From: Pseudomonadota bacterium
Lineage (GTDB): Bacteria; Pseudomonadota; Gammaproteobacteria; Steroidobacterales; Woeseiaceae
Reading direction: 5' to 3'
NCBI GenBank assembly: GCA_022567295.1
Contig: JADFHE010000030.1
Span: 1 to 36,944, forward strand
Length of the DNA stretch: 36,944 nucleotides
In this document: in pieces, positions 26,192-34,731 of the stretch
Numbering within the stretch: position 1 is the stretch's first letter
How the letters are laid out: each line of letters opens with the position of its first letter
Translations under genes and position numbers: made by a program
The notes under the pieces: model-generated
What the model was told of the DNA's origin: nothing
What the model saw: the letters and a program-made list of their open reading frames with translations, nothing else
Databases searched by the model: none

Positions 26192-27423
26192 TGAATTCCT
26201 TTTCGCTTGATCCTGTTTACCTGACCGTCGGTATACCGGCCGCAGCCATGGGGCTGCTGGTTGGTGTTGTGATTGCCTGGTTGATTGGCAAAAGTCGTGA
26301 GAAACGCATGGTTGAAGAACGCGAAGCCGCCTTCGAGCTCGCAAACGCCAAGCTAACGCAGACATTTGCAGATCTCTCCAATCGTTCATTGCAAGCCAAC
26401 AGTGAAACATTCCTGAAACTGGCCGAGCAAAATCTCGGCACACAGCAAGAAAAAGCAAAGCGTGAACTAAGTGAACGTGAGAAAGCCGTTGCAGCGCTCG
26501 TCAAACCGATTCGAGATGCGCTCGAAGCATCACAAAAGCAAATTTCCGAACTCGAGAAATCCCGCAGCGAGGCGTACGGCGGTATCAAGAGTCAACTCGA
26601 GGCGATGCAACTCAGCCAGAAGTCATTGAAGCAGGAAACGCAAAATTTGGTGAACGCGTTGCGACGGCCTGAGGTTCGCGGCCGTTGGGGCGAGATTACA
26701 CTGCGGCGTCTTGTGGAATTGGCGGGTATGGTCGAACACTGCGATTTCGTCGAGCAGGTTCATAAGGAAAGCGATGGCCAGATCATCCGCCCCGACATGG
26801 TCGTTAGCATGCCGGATCATCGTGAACTCATCGTCGATGTAAAAACACCGCTGGACGCGTACTTGTCGGCCGCTGAGGCCGCGGACGATGCGCAGCGTCA
26901 GCACGACCTGAAGCGGCACGCCAAAAACGTCCGTGCGCATATCCGCATGTTGGCATCCAAGGCCTATTGGAACCAGTTCGACAAGAGTCCCGAATTCGTC
27001 ATCCTGTTCATTCCGGGAGACCAGTTTCTAAGCGCGGCGCTCAACGAACAACCCGATCTCATTGAATACGCACTTTCCGAACAGATCATACTCGCGACGC
27101 CAACCAGCTTTGTCGCGTTGTTGAAGGCAGTGGCCTACGGCTGGCGACAACTGGCGTTAGCGGACAATGCGCAGGAGATTCGAGTACTCGCTGAAGATCT
27201 TTACGCCCGTCTTGCCACGTTTGTTACCCACATGAACAAAGTCGGCCGGCAACTTGCCAGTAGTGTGGAAAGCTACAACAAAGCCGTAGGCTCGCTGGAA
27301 CGCAGCGTGCTTCCCGGGGCCCGCAAGTTTGTGGAACTCGGCGTACACCCGAAAAAGAAAATGGAAAAGCTTGAGTCCCTTGAGCCGGTTCCACGCACTT
27401 TGATTGAAGGTAGTGACACTTGA
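26191..27423 (+). CDS. rmuC: DNA recombination protein RmuC
   Basis: RmuC limits recombination at inverted repeats; it belongs to the restriction-endonuclease-like fold but its reaction is not settled. The 410-residue protein has a membrane helix at about 9-30, a long coiled coil at about 38-160, and the conserved domain beginning RRPEVRGRWGEITLRRL. This is followed by DMVVSMPDHRELIVDVKTPL, in which the Asp and Lys are the nuclease-like residues, and VILFIPGDQFLSAAL. Its start overlaps the mupP stop (TGATG), and it lies between mupP and yciK, which are direct neighbours in Pseudomonas. Confidence 0.95.
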   Translation: MNSFSLDPVYLTVGIPAAAMGLLVGVVIAWLIGKSREKRMVEEREAAFELANAKLTQTFADLSNRSLQANSETFLKLAEQNLGTQQEKAKRELSEREKAVAALVKPIRDALEASQKQISELEKSRSEAYGGIKSQLEAMQLSQKSLKQETQNLVNALRRPEVRGRWGEITLRRLVELAGMVEHCDFVEQVHKESDGQIIRPDMVVSMPDHRELIVDVKTPLDAYLSAAEAADDAQRQHDLKRHAKNVRAHIRMLASKAYWNQFDKSPEFVILFIPGDQFLSAALNEQPDLIEYALSEQIILATPTSFVALLKAVAYGWRQLALADNAQEIRVLAEDLYARLATFVTHMNKVGRQLASSVESYNKAVGSLERSVLPGARKFVELGVHPKKKMEKLESLEPVPRTLIEGSDT

Positions 27424-28172
27424 GCGTAGACCCGCGGACCTATACCTATGCTGACGATGTACTGCATGATCGAATAATACTAATCACTGGTGCCAGCGAT
27501 GGCATCGGCAAGTCCCTGGCGATCGAAGCCGCTCGCCTTGGCGCACAAGTCATCCTGCATGGTCGCAACTCGGAGAAGCTCGAAAAAGTCTACGACCAGA
27601 TCGATGCGACTGACGGCGCACGACGCCCCTCCATCGCGGTACTGGATCTGGTTGCGGCGAATGCGGAAGGTTATTCAACACTCGCTAAAAGCATTGAAGA
27701 CGAGTTTGGGCACCTGGACGGTCTCGTGCACAACGCCGGTATTCTGGGCGAGCGCTATACGATCGAGCAATACGATGCTGTGTTATGGCAGCGCGTGATG
27801 CACGTCAATGTGACCTCCGCGTTTGCACTGACTCAGGTGTTACTGCCATTGCTGAAGATTTCTGCGGATGCCTCGATCATTTTCACAAGCAGTAGCGTTG
27901 GACGAACCGGTAAAGCATTCTGGGGCGCCTACTCTGTCTCCAAATTTGCGACCGAAGGGTTGTCGCAAGTGCTCGCCGATGAGCACCGTCACGCGGCATT
28001 ACGAGTGAACTGCATTAATCCAGGAGCAACGCGAACGAATATGCGTCTGGCTGCCTATCCAGCCGAGGACCGCAATACATTAAAGACCCCGGACGAGATA
28101 CTGTCGCCTTACATTTACCTGTTGGGAGCGGACAGCAGGGAGGTCACTGGTCAGAGCTTCGACGCTCAATAG
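27420..28172 (+). CDS. yciK: YciK-type short-chain dehydrogenase/reductase
   Basis: The 250-residue protein is a classical short-chain oxidoreductase with TGASDGIG (23-30), HNAG (104-107), a catalytic Ser near 158, and Tyr171 and Lys175 in YSVSK. It is the YciK group, whose substrate is unknown. The start must be the TTG at 27420, overlapping the rmuC TGA, because no in-frame ATG or GTG precedes the conserved DVLHDRIILITG; AAGG stands about 10 bp upstream. It is the last gene of the operon and converges on rluB with 29 bp between. Confidence 0.92.
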   Translation: MSVDPRTYTYADDVLHDRIILITGASDGIGKSLAIEAARLGAQVILHGRNSEKLEKVYDQIDATDGARRPSIAVLDLVAANAEGYSTLAKSIEDEFGHLDGLVHNAGILGERYTIEQYDAVLWQRVMHVNVTSAFALTQVLLPLLKISADASIIFTSSSVGRTGKAFWGAYSVSKFATEGLSQVLADEHRHAALRVNCINPGATRTNMRLAAYPAEDRNTLKTPDEILSPYIYLLGADSREVTGQSFDAQ

Positions 28173-28201
28173 ATTTAACATTAAGTTAACGATATAACAA
28201 T

Positions 28202-29002
28202 TTATTTTATAATAGATTTTCTTTTTTTCTTTTGTCCCCTTTTTGGTGAACGATAGTCGTCTACTGGCGGTCCCAGGCCCGCGGCGAGATAAAGCAGCCG
28301 AATCTCCGCCGGCGTCAGCGCCTCGTACTTGCCTCGACGCAGTCTTCTTGGCAGCCGTATCGGGCCGTACGCGAGTCGGATGAGTCGGCTGACCTCCAGT
28401 CCAACTGCCTCCCACAAACGTCGTACCTCGCGATTACGCCCCTCCCTGAGCGTTACATTGAACCAGCGATTAGCGCCCTCACCGCCGCCTGACTCGATCG
28501 AGTCGAAGCGCGCAGGACCATCCTTCAGTGCGACTCCGGAGCGCAACGTGTCCAAATCTGTTCTGGACGGATTGCCGCGCACGCGAACTGCATATTTGCG
28601 CACGATTTCGGCTGACGGGTGCATGAGTCCATTTGCCAGGGTGCCATCGGTCGTAAAAATGACCAAACCGGTAGTTGCGAAATCAAGACGCCCGACCGCA
28701 ACCCAGCGAGCTCCCTTAAGTTGCGGTAACGAATCGAATACGAGTTTCCGGCCTTCGGGGTCGTCCCGACTCGTGATCTCGTCACCGGGTTTGTTGTAGA
28801 TGATATGGCGATGCGCCTGCTGGCTAGTTCTCACCGCAAGCGGACGGCCGTCGAAGGTAATTTTCTCGGTGCCCTCTATTTGATCGCCAAGTTCAGCTAC
28901 CCTTCCATTGATGGTCAGGCGCCCCTCCCTGATCCAGGTTTCCACCTTGCGCCTCGATCCATGCCCAGCAGCAGCCAGTACTTTCTGGATGCGCTCAGCC
29001 AA
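28202..29002 (-). CDS. rluB: 23S rRNA pseudouridine synthase RluB
   Basis: RluB makes a pseudouridine in 23S rRNA (U2605 in E. coli). I choose the TTG at 29002 because it places the S4-type RNA-binding domain ([16 protein letters not shown]) at the N-terminus as in the family. The open frame continues to 29128, but that extension is an Arg-rich reading of the acidic scpB tail. The result is 266 residues. The catalytic Asp107 lies in [29 protein letters not shown] is the other hallmark. The tail is Lys-rich (KRGQKKKRK). It overlaps scpB by 8 bp, so translation is probably coupled. Confidence 0.93.
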   Translation of the reverse strand: MAERIQKVLAAAGHGSRRKVETWIREGRLTINGRVAELGDQIEGTEKITFDGRPLAVRTSQQAHRHIIYNKPGDEITSRDDPEGRKLVFDSLPQLKGARWVAVGRLDFATTGLVIFTTDGTLANGLMHPSAEIVRKYAVRVRGNPSRTDLDTLRSGVALKDGPARFDSIESGGGEGANRWFNVTLREGRNREVRRLWEAVGLEVSRLIRLAYGPIRLPRRLRRGKYEALTPAEIRLLYLAAGLGPPVDDYRSPKRGQKKKRKSIIK

Positions 29003-29720
29003 CCGGTTGGGGCCATTCGGAGACGCTGAGTTCCTCGTCCTCCGCCGGCTCTTCCTCCCCCTCGCGCAAAAGCACCGGCATCTCCTTATCGGCTGACACT
29101 TGGTCTGGATCACGTTCGACGACTTCAAAATTTACATCATCGGCCACGTCCTGCTCTTCAACTTCCGGTAAATCGAGTTGAATCCTGAGGCTCTCCCAGT
29201 CAGCCAGATCCGCAAGCGGGGGCAGGTCATCCAGTTTCCTGAGACTGAAATAATCAAGAAATCCTTTTGTTGTCCCAAACATCGCGGGCCGTCCTGGAAC
29301 GTCACGATGCCCCACAACCCTCACCCAATCACGCTCGAGCAATTGCCGCGTGATATTGCTGGTGACGGCAACGCCGCGGATCTCCTCGATTTCACCGCGC
29401 GTTATCGGCTGGCGGTAAGCGATCAGTGCCAGTGTTTCAAATAAGGCGCGCGAATAGCGCGGCGGACGTTCGTCCCAAAGTTTCTGGAGCCGATCCGCCA
29501 TCGAAGCCCTGACCTGCATACGGAACCCGGACGCCACTTCGGAAACGACAATACCGCGCTCCTGATATTCATCATTCAGGGTCGCGATGGCTTTTCGAAT
29601 CTCGGCTTTTTCTGGTGCCATTCGACCGTCGAAAAGATGTCTCAGCTGATCGATATTCAGTGGCCGCCCGGCTGCCAGCAACGCTGCCTCCAGAAAATAC
29701 TTTATTTCATTGTCGTCCAT
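28995..29720 (-). CDS. scpB: Segregation and condensation protein B
   Basis: ScpB is the winged-helix kite subunit of the SMC-ScpAB condensin. The 241-residue protein has the family core: [16 protein letters not shown], the second winged helix with [25 protein letters not shown] split over residues about 91-116, and [17 protein letters not shown] disordered acidic tail of about 50 residues follows ([20 protein letters not shown]), usual for Gammaproteobacterial versions. Its ATG overlaps the scpA stop codon by one base. No smc gene is in the window. Confidence 0.95.
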   Translation of the reverse strand: MDDNEIKYFLEAALLAAGRPLNIDQLRHLFDGRMAPEKAEIRKAIATLNDEYQERGIVVSEVASGFRMQVRASMADRLQKLWDERPPRYSRALFETLALIAYRQPITRGEIEEIRGVAVTSNITRQLLERDWVRVVGHRDVPGRPAMFGTTKGFLDYFSLRKLDDLPPLADLADWESLRIQLDLPEVEEQDVADDVNFEVVERDPDQVSADKEMPVLLREGEEEPAEDEELSVSEWPQPVG

Positions 29721-30637
29721 TACTCTTCTTCTACGGGGTCCTGATCGTCATCAGAGTCTTGATCTCTGTCGCTCACCAAGCGCACCGAGGACGCCGCACG
29801 AATATGCAGCGGCGCATAGTGATCTGACTGCACGACTTCGACAACCACTTCTTTCAGTAACTCAAGCAGGGCGATAAATGTCACAGCGACGCCCATGCGT
29901 CCTTCTTCGGCATCAAAAAGGTCCTCGAAGCGAGTGAATGTGCTGGCCTTGATGCGCGTCAGTATCTCGCTCATGCGCTGACGAACCGACAGCGGCTCGC
30001 GTTGCAGATGCAGGTTCGAAAACAATTCAGCGCGTTTGAGCACATCATGAAATGCCAGCAGCAGCTCTTTCATTGTGATGTCAGGCATTTTGGTGGTGAC
30101 CTTCCGGTCAGGCGCATCGGCACTGGCAATAAATACGTCTCGCTCAAGGCGCGGAAGCTCACTGATGTCTTCCGCTGCTTTCTTGAAACGCTCGTATTCT
30201 TGCAGCCGTCGCACGAGCTCGGCGCGTGGATCGTCTTCGTCCTCTTCTTCGATCTGAGGTCTTGGCAGCAACATGCGTGATTTGATTTCGGCCAGCATTG
30301 CAGCCATTAGCAAATATTCGCCGGCCAGATCGAGCTGCAACTCCTTCATGACGTCTATGTATTCAACGTACTGCCTGGTGATTTCGGCGATGGGAATGTC
30401 GAGGATGTCGATATTCTGGCGTCGAATCAGATACAACAGCAGATCGAGGGGCCCCTCGAACGCTTCCAGGAAGACCTGCAACGCGTACGGTGGGATATAC
30501 AGGTCCTGTGGCAGCGTCGTTACAGGTTCTCCGGCCACAACGGCAAAAGGCATCTCTCCCTGAGCAGGCAATCGTTTCTCATCCTGAGCGCGTTTGGGCG
30601 CGTTTTCAGGGGTCAGGACTGTCAAGTCTGGTTTCAT
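29720..30637 (-). CDS. scpA: Segregation and condensation protein A
   Basis: ScpA is the kleisin that bridges SMC heads and binds ScpB. The ATG at 30637 (MKPDLTVLTP, 305 residues) is preferred; GGAA lies 6 bp upstream. An ATG at 30676 in the same frame adds 13 residues. The N-terminal SMC-binding region reads FEGPLDLLLYLIRRQNIDI, then IAEITRQYVEYID and LAGEYLLMAAMLAEIKSRMLLP; the C-terminal winged helix has VTFIALLELLKEV. The tail is acidic. A linker region of about 60 residues before the domain is unordered. Confidence 0.95.
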   Translation of the reverse strand: MKPDLTVLTPENAPKRAQDEKRLPAQGEMPFAVVAGEPVTTLPQDLYIPPYALQVFLEAFEGPLDLLLYLIRRQNIDILDIPIAEITRQYVEYIDVMKELQLDLAGEYLLMAAMLAEIKSRMLLPRPQIEEEDEDDPRAELVRRLQEYERFKKAAEDISELPRLERDVFIASADAPDRKVTTKMPDITMKELLLAFHDVLKRAELFSNLHLQREPLSVRQRMSEILTRIKASTFTRFEDLFDAEEGRMGVAVTFIALLELLKEVVVEVVQSDHYAPLHIRAASSVRLVSDRDQDSDDDQDPVEEE

Positions 30638-30704
30638 GCAGATTCCGGCGGATTGCGCCGTGTCTCCGGCGCACATCGGCGCATTCTATCGCATATCTGA
30701 CGCG

Positions 30705-31325
30705 TCAGGTGAATTGGCTAACGTCGCCCCGACCGACACGCAAAACATCAATTTTGCCCTTCGACAAATCCAGTATTGAGGTCGGAACCAGGCCTGCCGG
30801 GCCCGAATCGATTATGGCCTCTATTTGATTCCCGATTCTGTCCTCTATGTCCACCGGATCGGTAAGAGGCGCGTCATCACCTGGCAGCGTCAATGTCGAA
30901 CTCATGATCGGCTCTTTTAACGCACCCAAAATCGCATGGACCAAAGGATGCTCTGGCACTCTCAGACCAATGGTTCGGCGCTTGGGGTTCTGCAGCATCT
31001 TGGGCACTTCCCGTGTTGCCGGCAGGATAAAGGTGTACGGACCCGGCGTAAGAGACTTAATCAGCCGATACGCCCAATTGTCGACACGTGCATACAAGCT
31101 GATTTCTGACAGGTCGGCACAGACCAACGTGAAATTGTGCTTCTTGTCCGTGCGCCGGATTCGTCGAATTCTGTCGATGGCCTTTGTATCGCCGATGTGA
31201 CATCCAAATGCGTAGCTGGTGTCAGTCGGATACGCGATCAGTCCGCCGCTACGCATAATTTGCACGACAGTTTCCACACGTCGTGGTTGCGGGTCAGCAG
31301 GATGAATTTCAATGAGTTCGGCCAC
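30705..31325 (-). CDS. yciO: YciO-type Sua5/YrdC/YwlC family protein
   Basis: The protein is YciO, a paralog of the threonylcarbamoyl-AMP synthases that make the tRNA base t6A; YciO itself has weak or different activity. The GTG at 31325 (206 residues, beginning VAELIEIHPADPQPRR) aligns with the E. coli start; a TTG at 31346 adds seven residues. Conserved stretches are GGLIAYPTDTSYAFGC, KKHNFTLVCADLSE, TPGPYTFILPATREVP, and RRTIGLRVPEHP. It is the first gene of the yciO-scpA-scpB-rluB run and is divergent from yciB. Confidence 0.93.
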   Translation of the reverse strand: MAELIEIHPADPQPRRVETVVQIMRSGGLIAYPTDTSYAFGCHIGDTKAIDRIRRIRRTDKKHNFTLVCADLSEISLYARVDNWAYRLIKSLTPGPYTFILPATREVPKMLQNPKRRTIGLRVPEHPLVHAILGALKEPIMSSTLTLPGDDAPLTDPVDIEDRIGNQIEAIIDSGPAGLVPTSILDLSKGKIDVLRVGRGDVSQFT

Positions 31326-31412
31326 GCGCGGATTGTAGGGTAGCAATGGCTTCGCGGATACCCCTGCAATACGCTATTATTCGCGACCACTTCCGCTGAC
31401 CCAAGTGTCTAA

Positions 31413-31985
31413 ATGAACATTTTATTTGAATTCCTGCCGCTAATCCTGTTTCTGGGTGCGTTCTTATACGACGGCATCTATACAGCGCTGGTGGTCTTGA
31501 TGATCGCGATGCCGATAGGGCTAACTGTCAAATACATTCGTACTAAATCCCTCGACAAAATGTACCTGTGGTCGACAGTATTTCTACTGGTCGCCGGTGG
31601 CTTTACTTTGTATTTCAGGAATCCGCTTTTTCTGTACTGGAAACCAACAGCGTTTTATTGGGTCGTTGCCATCGCTTTCCTGGGAAGTCAATTTTTCGGT
31701 GACAAGCCGCTGGTGCAGAAATTCTTTGGTCTGATTGATGGCCTCAGCCTCGACAGAATTACGCAAGTGCAGTGGGCAAGACTGAATATCATATGGGTGC
31801 TATTTCTTGTAGCAGCAGGAATATTGAATATCTACGTCGCCTACAATTTCGAACAGGCCACTTGGGTCACATTCAAAGTGTTCGGCCTGATGGCTCTCAC
31901 GTTTGTTTTCATGCTGGGGCAAACGTTTTGGATCGCCGGACTCGCCGGTGGTGACGAAGCCGATGAAAAGCGGGAGCAAGATTAA
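31413..31985 (+). CDS. yciB: Inner membrane septation protein YciB
   Basis: YciB (IspZ) is a polytopic inner membrane protein tied to septation and envelope integrity. The 190-residue protein has five or six membrane helices and the family hallmarks [13 protein letters not shown] at the N-terminus, [53 protein letters not shown] and the loop with DRITQVQW. The length is usual. It is followed directly by yciI with an overlapping TAATG, repeating the yciB-yciI order of enterics. Confidence 0.94.
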   Translation: MNILFEFLPLILFLGAFLYDGIYTALVVLMIAMPIGLTVKYIRTKSLDKMYLWSTVFLLVAGGFTLYFRNPLFLYWKPTAFYWVVAIAFLGSQFFGDKPLVQKFFGLIDGLSLDRITQVQWARLNIIWVLFLVAAGILNIYVAYNFEQATWVTFKVFGLMALTFVFMLGQTFWIAGLAGGDEADEKREQD

Positions 31986-32284
31986 TGTGGTACGCGGTAT
32001 TCAGTGAGGACCATGAAGGATCTTTGGATGATCGTCGCGCCGCCCGTACCAGCCATGTCGCGAGATTGAAATCTCTTTGTGACGAAGGCCGATTGCTCAT
32101 TGCCGGCCCACATCCAGCGGTAGATTCACCGGAGCCAGGACCGGCTGGTTTTACGGGTAGCTTAGTCGTCGTGGAGTTTGATTCATTGGAAGATGCCAAA
32201 GCCTGGGCTGATGACGACCCATACAATGCAGCAGGCGTCTATCGTAAGGTGACGGTCAAACCCTTCAACCGGGTATTGCCGTGA
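31985..32284 (+). CDS. yciI: YciI family protein
   Basis: This is a 99-residue protein with the dimeric ferredoxin-like YciI fold. [17 protein letters not shown] at the start, RTSHVARLK with the conserved His, [18 protein letters not shown] and the [12 protein letters not shown] motif with the conserved Asp identify the family. The His-Asp pair suggests an enzyme, but no reaction is known for E. coli YciI. It overlaps yciB (TAATG) and bolA (GTGA), so all three are translated together. Confidence 0.94.
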   Translation: MWYAVFSEDHEGSLDDRRAARTSHVARLKSLCDEGRLLIAGPHPAVDSPEPGPAGFTGSLVVVEFDSLEDAKAWADDDPYNAAGVYRKVTVKPFNRVLP

Positions 32285-32544
32285 CTGCAGCCCGAACAGC
32301 CAGGATTGAAGCATTGCTAAGCAAAGCGTTCTCGCCAGATGAGCTTCTGGTGAAGGACCAAAGCCATCTGCACGCGGGTCATGCTGGAGCGCAGGACGGC
32401 CGTGGCCATTTTGATGTGACGATCGTCGCTAGCGCGTTTGAGGGGTGCAGTCGAATCGAGAGTCATCGTCTCGTGTACGAGGCCCTTGGAGATCTAATGG
32501 CGACTGACATTCACGCATTGAGTATCCGGGCAAGCACAAAATAA
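32281..32544 (+). CDS. bolA: BolA family protein
   Basis: The 87-residue protein has the BolA fold: [10 protein letters not shown], the SHLHAGHAG loop, [20 protein letters not shown], the latter containing the conserved His that can share an iron-sulfur cluster with a monothiol glutaredoxin, and a final [10 protein letters not shown]. The GTG start lies within the yciI stop region. BolA proteins work with Grx4-type glutaredoxins in iron-sulfur trafficking or act as regulators. IbaG is less likely because that family is shorter and has a different loop. Confidence 0.92.
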   Translation: MTAARTARIEALLSKAFSPDELLVKDQSHLHAGHAGAQDGRGHFDVTIVASAFEGCSRIESHRLVYEALGDLMATDIHALSIRASTK

Positions 32545-32614
32545 GAAGGACCTTTTCGCGCAGGCCAACATCTGATTTCTAATGATTCGTCAAGTATTCA
32601 CTGAGGACCCCACA

Positions 32615-33412
32615 ATGAATTCACCTCTTGGTTCCATTTCGATAGGAACACGAATCGCTGCAGCCACAATTTGTGCTGTTATGTTACTTCCTTCGCCAAA
32701 CGCGTCGGCACAAGAGTCCCAGGCGCGAGCTTTTGACGACGAAGTGTTGAATTTCCTCCTGGAGTCGCGGAATCAGAAACCGGCAAGTCAGGCCACAGCG
32801 CAGGAACGTGAGTCGGCAGTCGACGAATTAACGAACATATACCTGGTCTCAGATCTGCCGCGCGCAGTCGAATTGGGTGAAGGCCCTCGCATAGGTGCTC
32901 AGCTTGAATTGCAACGCAGGGTTCTTCTTTTTAACGCCTTCGCGAATGACTTTCTTGCAAGTAACGAGGCAACCGAGCAGGAAATTCTTGATGTCTATGA
33001 AGAAACCGTCGCCCTCTCTGCGCCGAAAGAGTTCAAGGCAAGTCATATCCTGGTGGAATCCCAAGGCGCGGCTGTGGCCCTGATTGAGGACCTGCAGGAA
33101 GGGGCTGATTTCGCCGAGTTGGCGAAAAAACACTCCACGGGGCCGTCATCAACGTCCGGCGGTGACTTGGGATGGTTCACTGCAAAATCAATGGTGGAAC
33201 CGTTTTCCGACGCGGTAGCCGGTCTGGACGATGGGGCGTTTACCATGAAACCTGTTCAAACTCAGTATGGCTGGCATGTCATTCTCAGAGTTGACTCACG
33301 CGACAGTCCGCCGCCGCCATTAGAAAGCGTTCGCGATGTCATCAAGCAAAAAATCGGGCAGCGAAAGCTTCAGGAATTCATGAGCAATTTGCGGTCGAAG
33401 GTCGCGGAATAA
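32615..33412 (+). CDS. Exported parvulin-type peptidylprolyl isomerase
   Basis: The ATG at 32615 has GAGG 8 bp upstream and gives 265 residues; the frame to 32582 has no signal. Residues 1-32 (to NASA) form a signal peptide, so the protein works in the periplasm. A SurA/PpiD-like chaperone region of about 100 residues precedes a parvulin domain at about 140-240. That domain carries the motifs KASHILVES, FAELAKKHSTGPSSTSGGDL, GWFTAKSMVEPFSDAV and TQYGWHVILRVD. Its likely role is folding of exported proteins. It follows bolA by 70 bp. Confidence 0.9.
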   Translation: MNSPLGSISIGTRIAAATICAVMLLPSPNASAQESQARAFDDEVLNFLLESRNQKPASQATAQERESAVDELTNIYLVSDLPRAVELGEGPRIGAQLELQRRVLLFNAFANDFLASNEATEQEILDVYEETVALSAPKEFKASHILVESQGAAVALIEDLQEGADFAELAKKHSTGPSSTSGGDLGWFTAKSMVEPFSDAVAGLDDGAFTMKPVQTQYGWHVILRVDSRDSPPPPLESVRDVIKQKIGQRKLQEFMSNLRSKVAE

Positions 33413-33539
33413 ATCTGACTTAACTTAATAGTCGTTTTCTGTTCAGCTTAGGGCGCTAATTGGCGCGCTTTTCTTTTCTCGAAAGCGAACTGTGAAACTG
33501 GTCACACCCGCCTTTTTGGAAGCTACCTAATATTGCTCG

Positions 33540-33638
33540 CGAGTCGTCCCTAATCGCTCGGGGGCGGCTTCTCCAACCCTCGCATCTCCCTTAACAGGTT
33601 GATACGAGAACTAAGTCGGCAGGGACGCCGACTTTTTT
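33540..33638 (+). ncRNA. Candidate small RNA between ppiase and repeat-protein genes
   Basis: The 360-bp gap 33413-33772 has no coding frame that I trust. A TAATAT hexamer at 33528-33533, though with a poor -35, would start a transcript near 33540 that ends in the strong terminator at 33613-33638. The G-rich segment CTCGGGGG could pair with CCCTCG nearby. No known RNA family is recognised; the terminator might instead belong to the isomerase gene. Confidence 0.2.
33613..33638 (+). terminator. Strong rho-independent terminator
   Basis: AAGTCGGC-AGGGAC-GCCGACTT is a perfect 8-bp stem with a 6-nt loop, followed by TTTT on the plus strand. It lies 200 bp beyond the isomerase stop. A second hairpin GCCTGC...GCAGGC follows at 33641-33659. 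Confidence 0.8.
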
Positions 33639-33660
33639 ATGCCTGCAGGATACGCAGGCA

Positions 33661-33687
33661 AAGAAAAAGGCCACCGAAGTGACCTTC
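33661..33687 (-). terminator. Terminator of the GIDGTG-repeat gene, UUCG tetraloop
   Basis: On the minus strand GGTCAC-TTCG-GTGGCC (one G-U pair) is followed by TTTTTCTTT. The stem with a UUCG loop and long T-run lies 86 bp after the stop of the repeat protein gene. Confidence 0.8.
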
Positions 33688-33772
33688 TTCCTATTTCTTC
33701 GAAAAGACTAGCTGTTCCCTGACGTTGGGCCCTGGACGAGCGATGTCCGAGCCGTCCTTTCGAACGATTTGT

Positions 33773-34630
33773 CTACTTAATGGCTTCCGTTCTATAAGAA
33801 AGCATTGTTCCACCCATTGATGGGCGAGTTCCGCGGAAACTCCACATGTCCCCAGACGGCGCATCGCTGCTACCAAGGCTCGACGTGTAGTCAATCGTCA
33901 GACCGCCCATTTGCGCCGTACCATCCATCCGATTGATAGACGACAGCATCCCTGAGATAAATACTTCGGTTGACCCCGGAACGTACAGCTGATTTGAAAC
34001 ACTGACGTTGTCAGCAAAATACCAACCGGATGAGATTACCGTGCCCTGAACCGCAACGAAGTCACCTACCTGCATTCCAGACAGCATGCTGTAAGACGCC
34101 ATTACAACCTGCCCCATTGATTCGAACACACCGTTGATTCTGTCGATCGAGTCCACTGGTCCGGCTAGGATCACACCAGTTCCATCTATGCCGGCAACTC
34201 CGGTGCCATCAATACCAGCAACCCCGGTGCCGTCGATACCGGCAATGCCGGTGCCGTCAATTCCAAGGACACCAGTGCCGTCGATTCCGGCAATGCCGGT
34301 GCCGTCAATTCCAAGGACACCAGTGCCGTCGATACCGGCAATGCCGGTGCCGTCAATTCCAAGGACGCCAGTACCGTCGATTCCCGCGATGCCGGTGCCG
34401 TCGATTCCGGCAATGCCGGTGCCGTCGATTCCCGCGATGCCGGTGCCGTCGATTCCCGCAACGCCGGTGCCGTCGATTCCCGCAACGCCGGTCCCGTCTA
34501 TACCAGCAACTCCTGTGCCATCGATTCCAAGAATAGCGCTACGCGTTTCGGCCGCAGCTCCTGAACTCGCAAACGCAACAAGCGTCGCTCCCAAGGCCAT
34601 ATATGCCCTGGCGCTTTTTGCCTTAAACAT
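33773..34630 (-). CDS. Secreted GIDGTG tandem-repeat protein with DUF5666-like tail
   Basis: The 285-residue protein starts at the ATG at 34630 with AAGGAG 7 bp upstream. Residues 1-27 (ending GAAAE) form a signal peptide. Residues 33-152 are fifteen 8-residue units of the form (V/I)(A/L)GIDGTG. The remaining 130 residues contain two diverged beta-rich segments: GPVDSIDRINGVFESMGQVV with MQVGDFVAVQGTVI, and SGMLSSINRMDGTAQMG with GDMWSFRGTRP. The spacing resembles the OB-like DUF5666 domain (tentative). The repeat could form a rigid glycine-rich spacer or, with its regular Asp residues, bind metal; neither is shown. It is adjacent to two DUF6502-like genes on the same strand. Function unknown; export is well supported. 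Confidence 0.85.
   Translation of the reverse strand: MFKAKSARAYMALGATLVAFASSGAAAETRSAILGIDGTGVAGIDGTGVAGIDGTGVAGIDGTGIAGIDGTGIAGIDGTGIAGIDGTGVLGIDGTGIAGIDGTGVLGIDGTGIAGIDGTGVLGIDGTGIAGIDGTGVAGIDGTGVAGIDGTGVILAGPVDSIDRINGVFESMGQVVMASYSMLSGMQVGDFVAVQGTVISSGWYFADNVSVSNQLYVPGSTEVFISGMLSSINRMDGTAQMGGLTIDYTSSLGSSDAPSGDMWSFRGTRPSMGGTMLSYRTEAIK
34175..34534 (-). repeat. 24-bp tandem repeat, 15 units (coding)
   Basis: Fifteen in-frame 24-bp units encode the 8-residue GIDGTG repeats. In the middle, a 48-bp super-unit encoding VLGIDGTG plus IAGIDGTG is repeated three times, with nearly identical DNA, so that part expanded recently. The outer units are more diverged at synonymous positions. The regular frame also creates a long Pro-rich open frame on the opposite strand, which is an artefact. 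Confidence 0.95.
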
Positions 34631-34731
34631 TATTCGCTCCTTACTTTCTTACCCCAACCCTCAACGCAGATACTTTACTTTCAATGATCACGATCCTTCG
34701 CTAATTCAATGAAGAACTAGCGTATTCGTGT

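Noticed and set aside
33691..33894. Frameshifted extension of the GIDGTG protein
   Set aside because: The frame at 33691-33894 is in another phase over the 3' end of the gene; the main frame ends normally and is followed by a good terminator, so no frameshift is needed.
34134..34712. Plus-strand Pro-rich frame (VPSIPA repeats)
   Set aside because: It is the mirror of the GIDGTG repeat; the minus-strand frame has a signal peptide, ribosome binding site and terminator.
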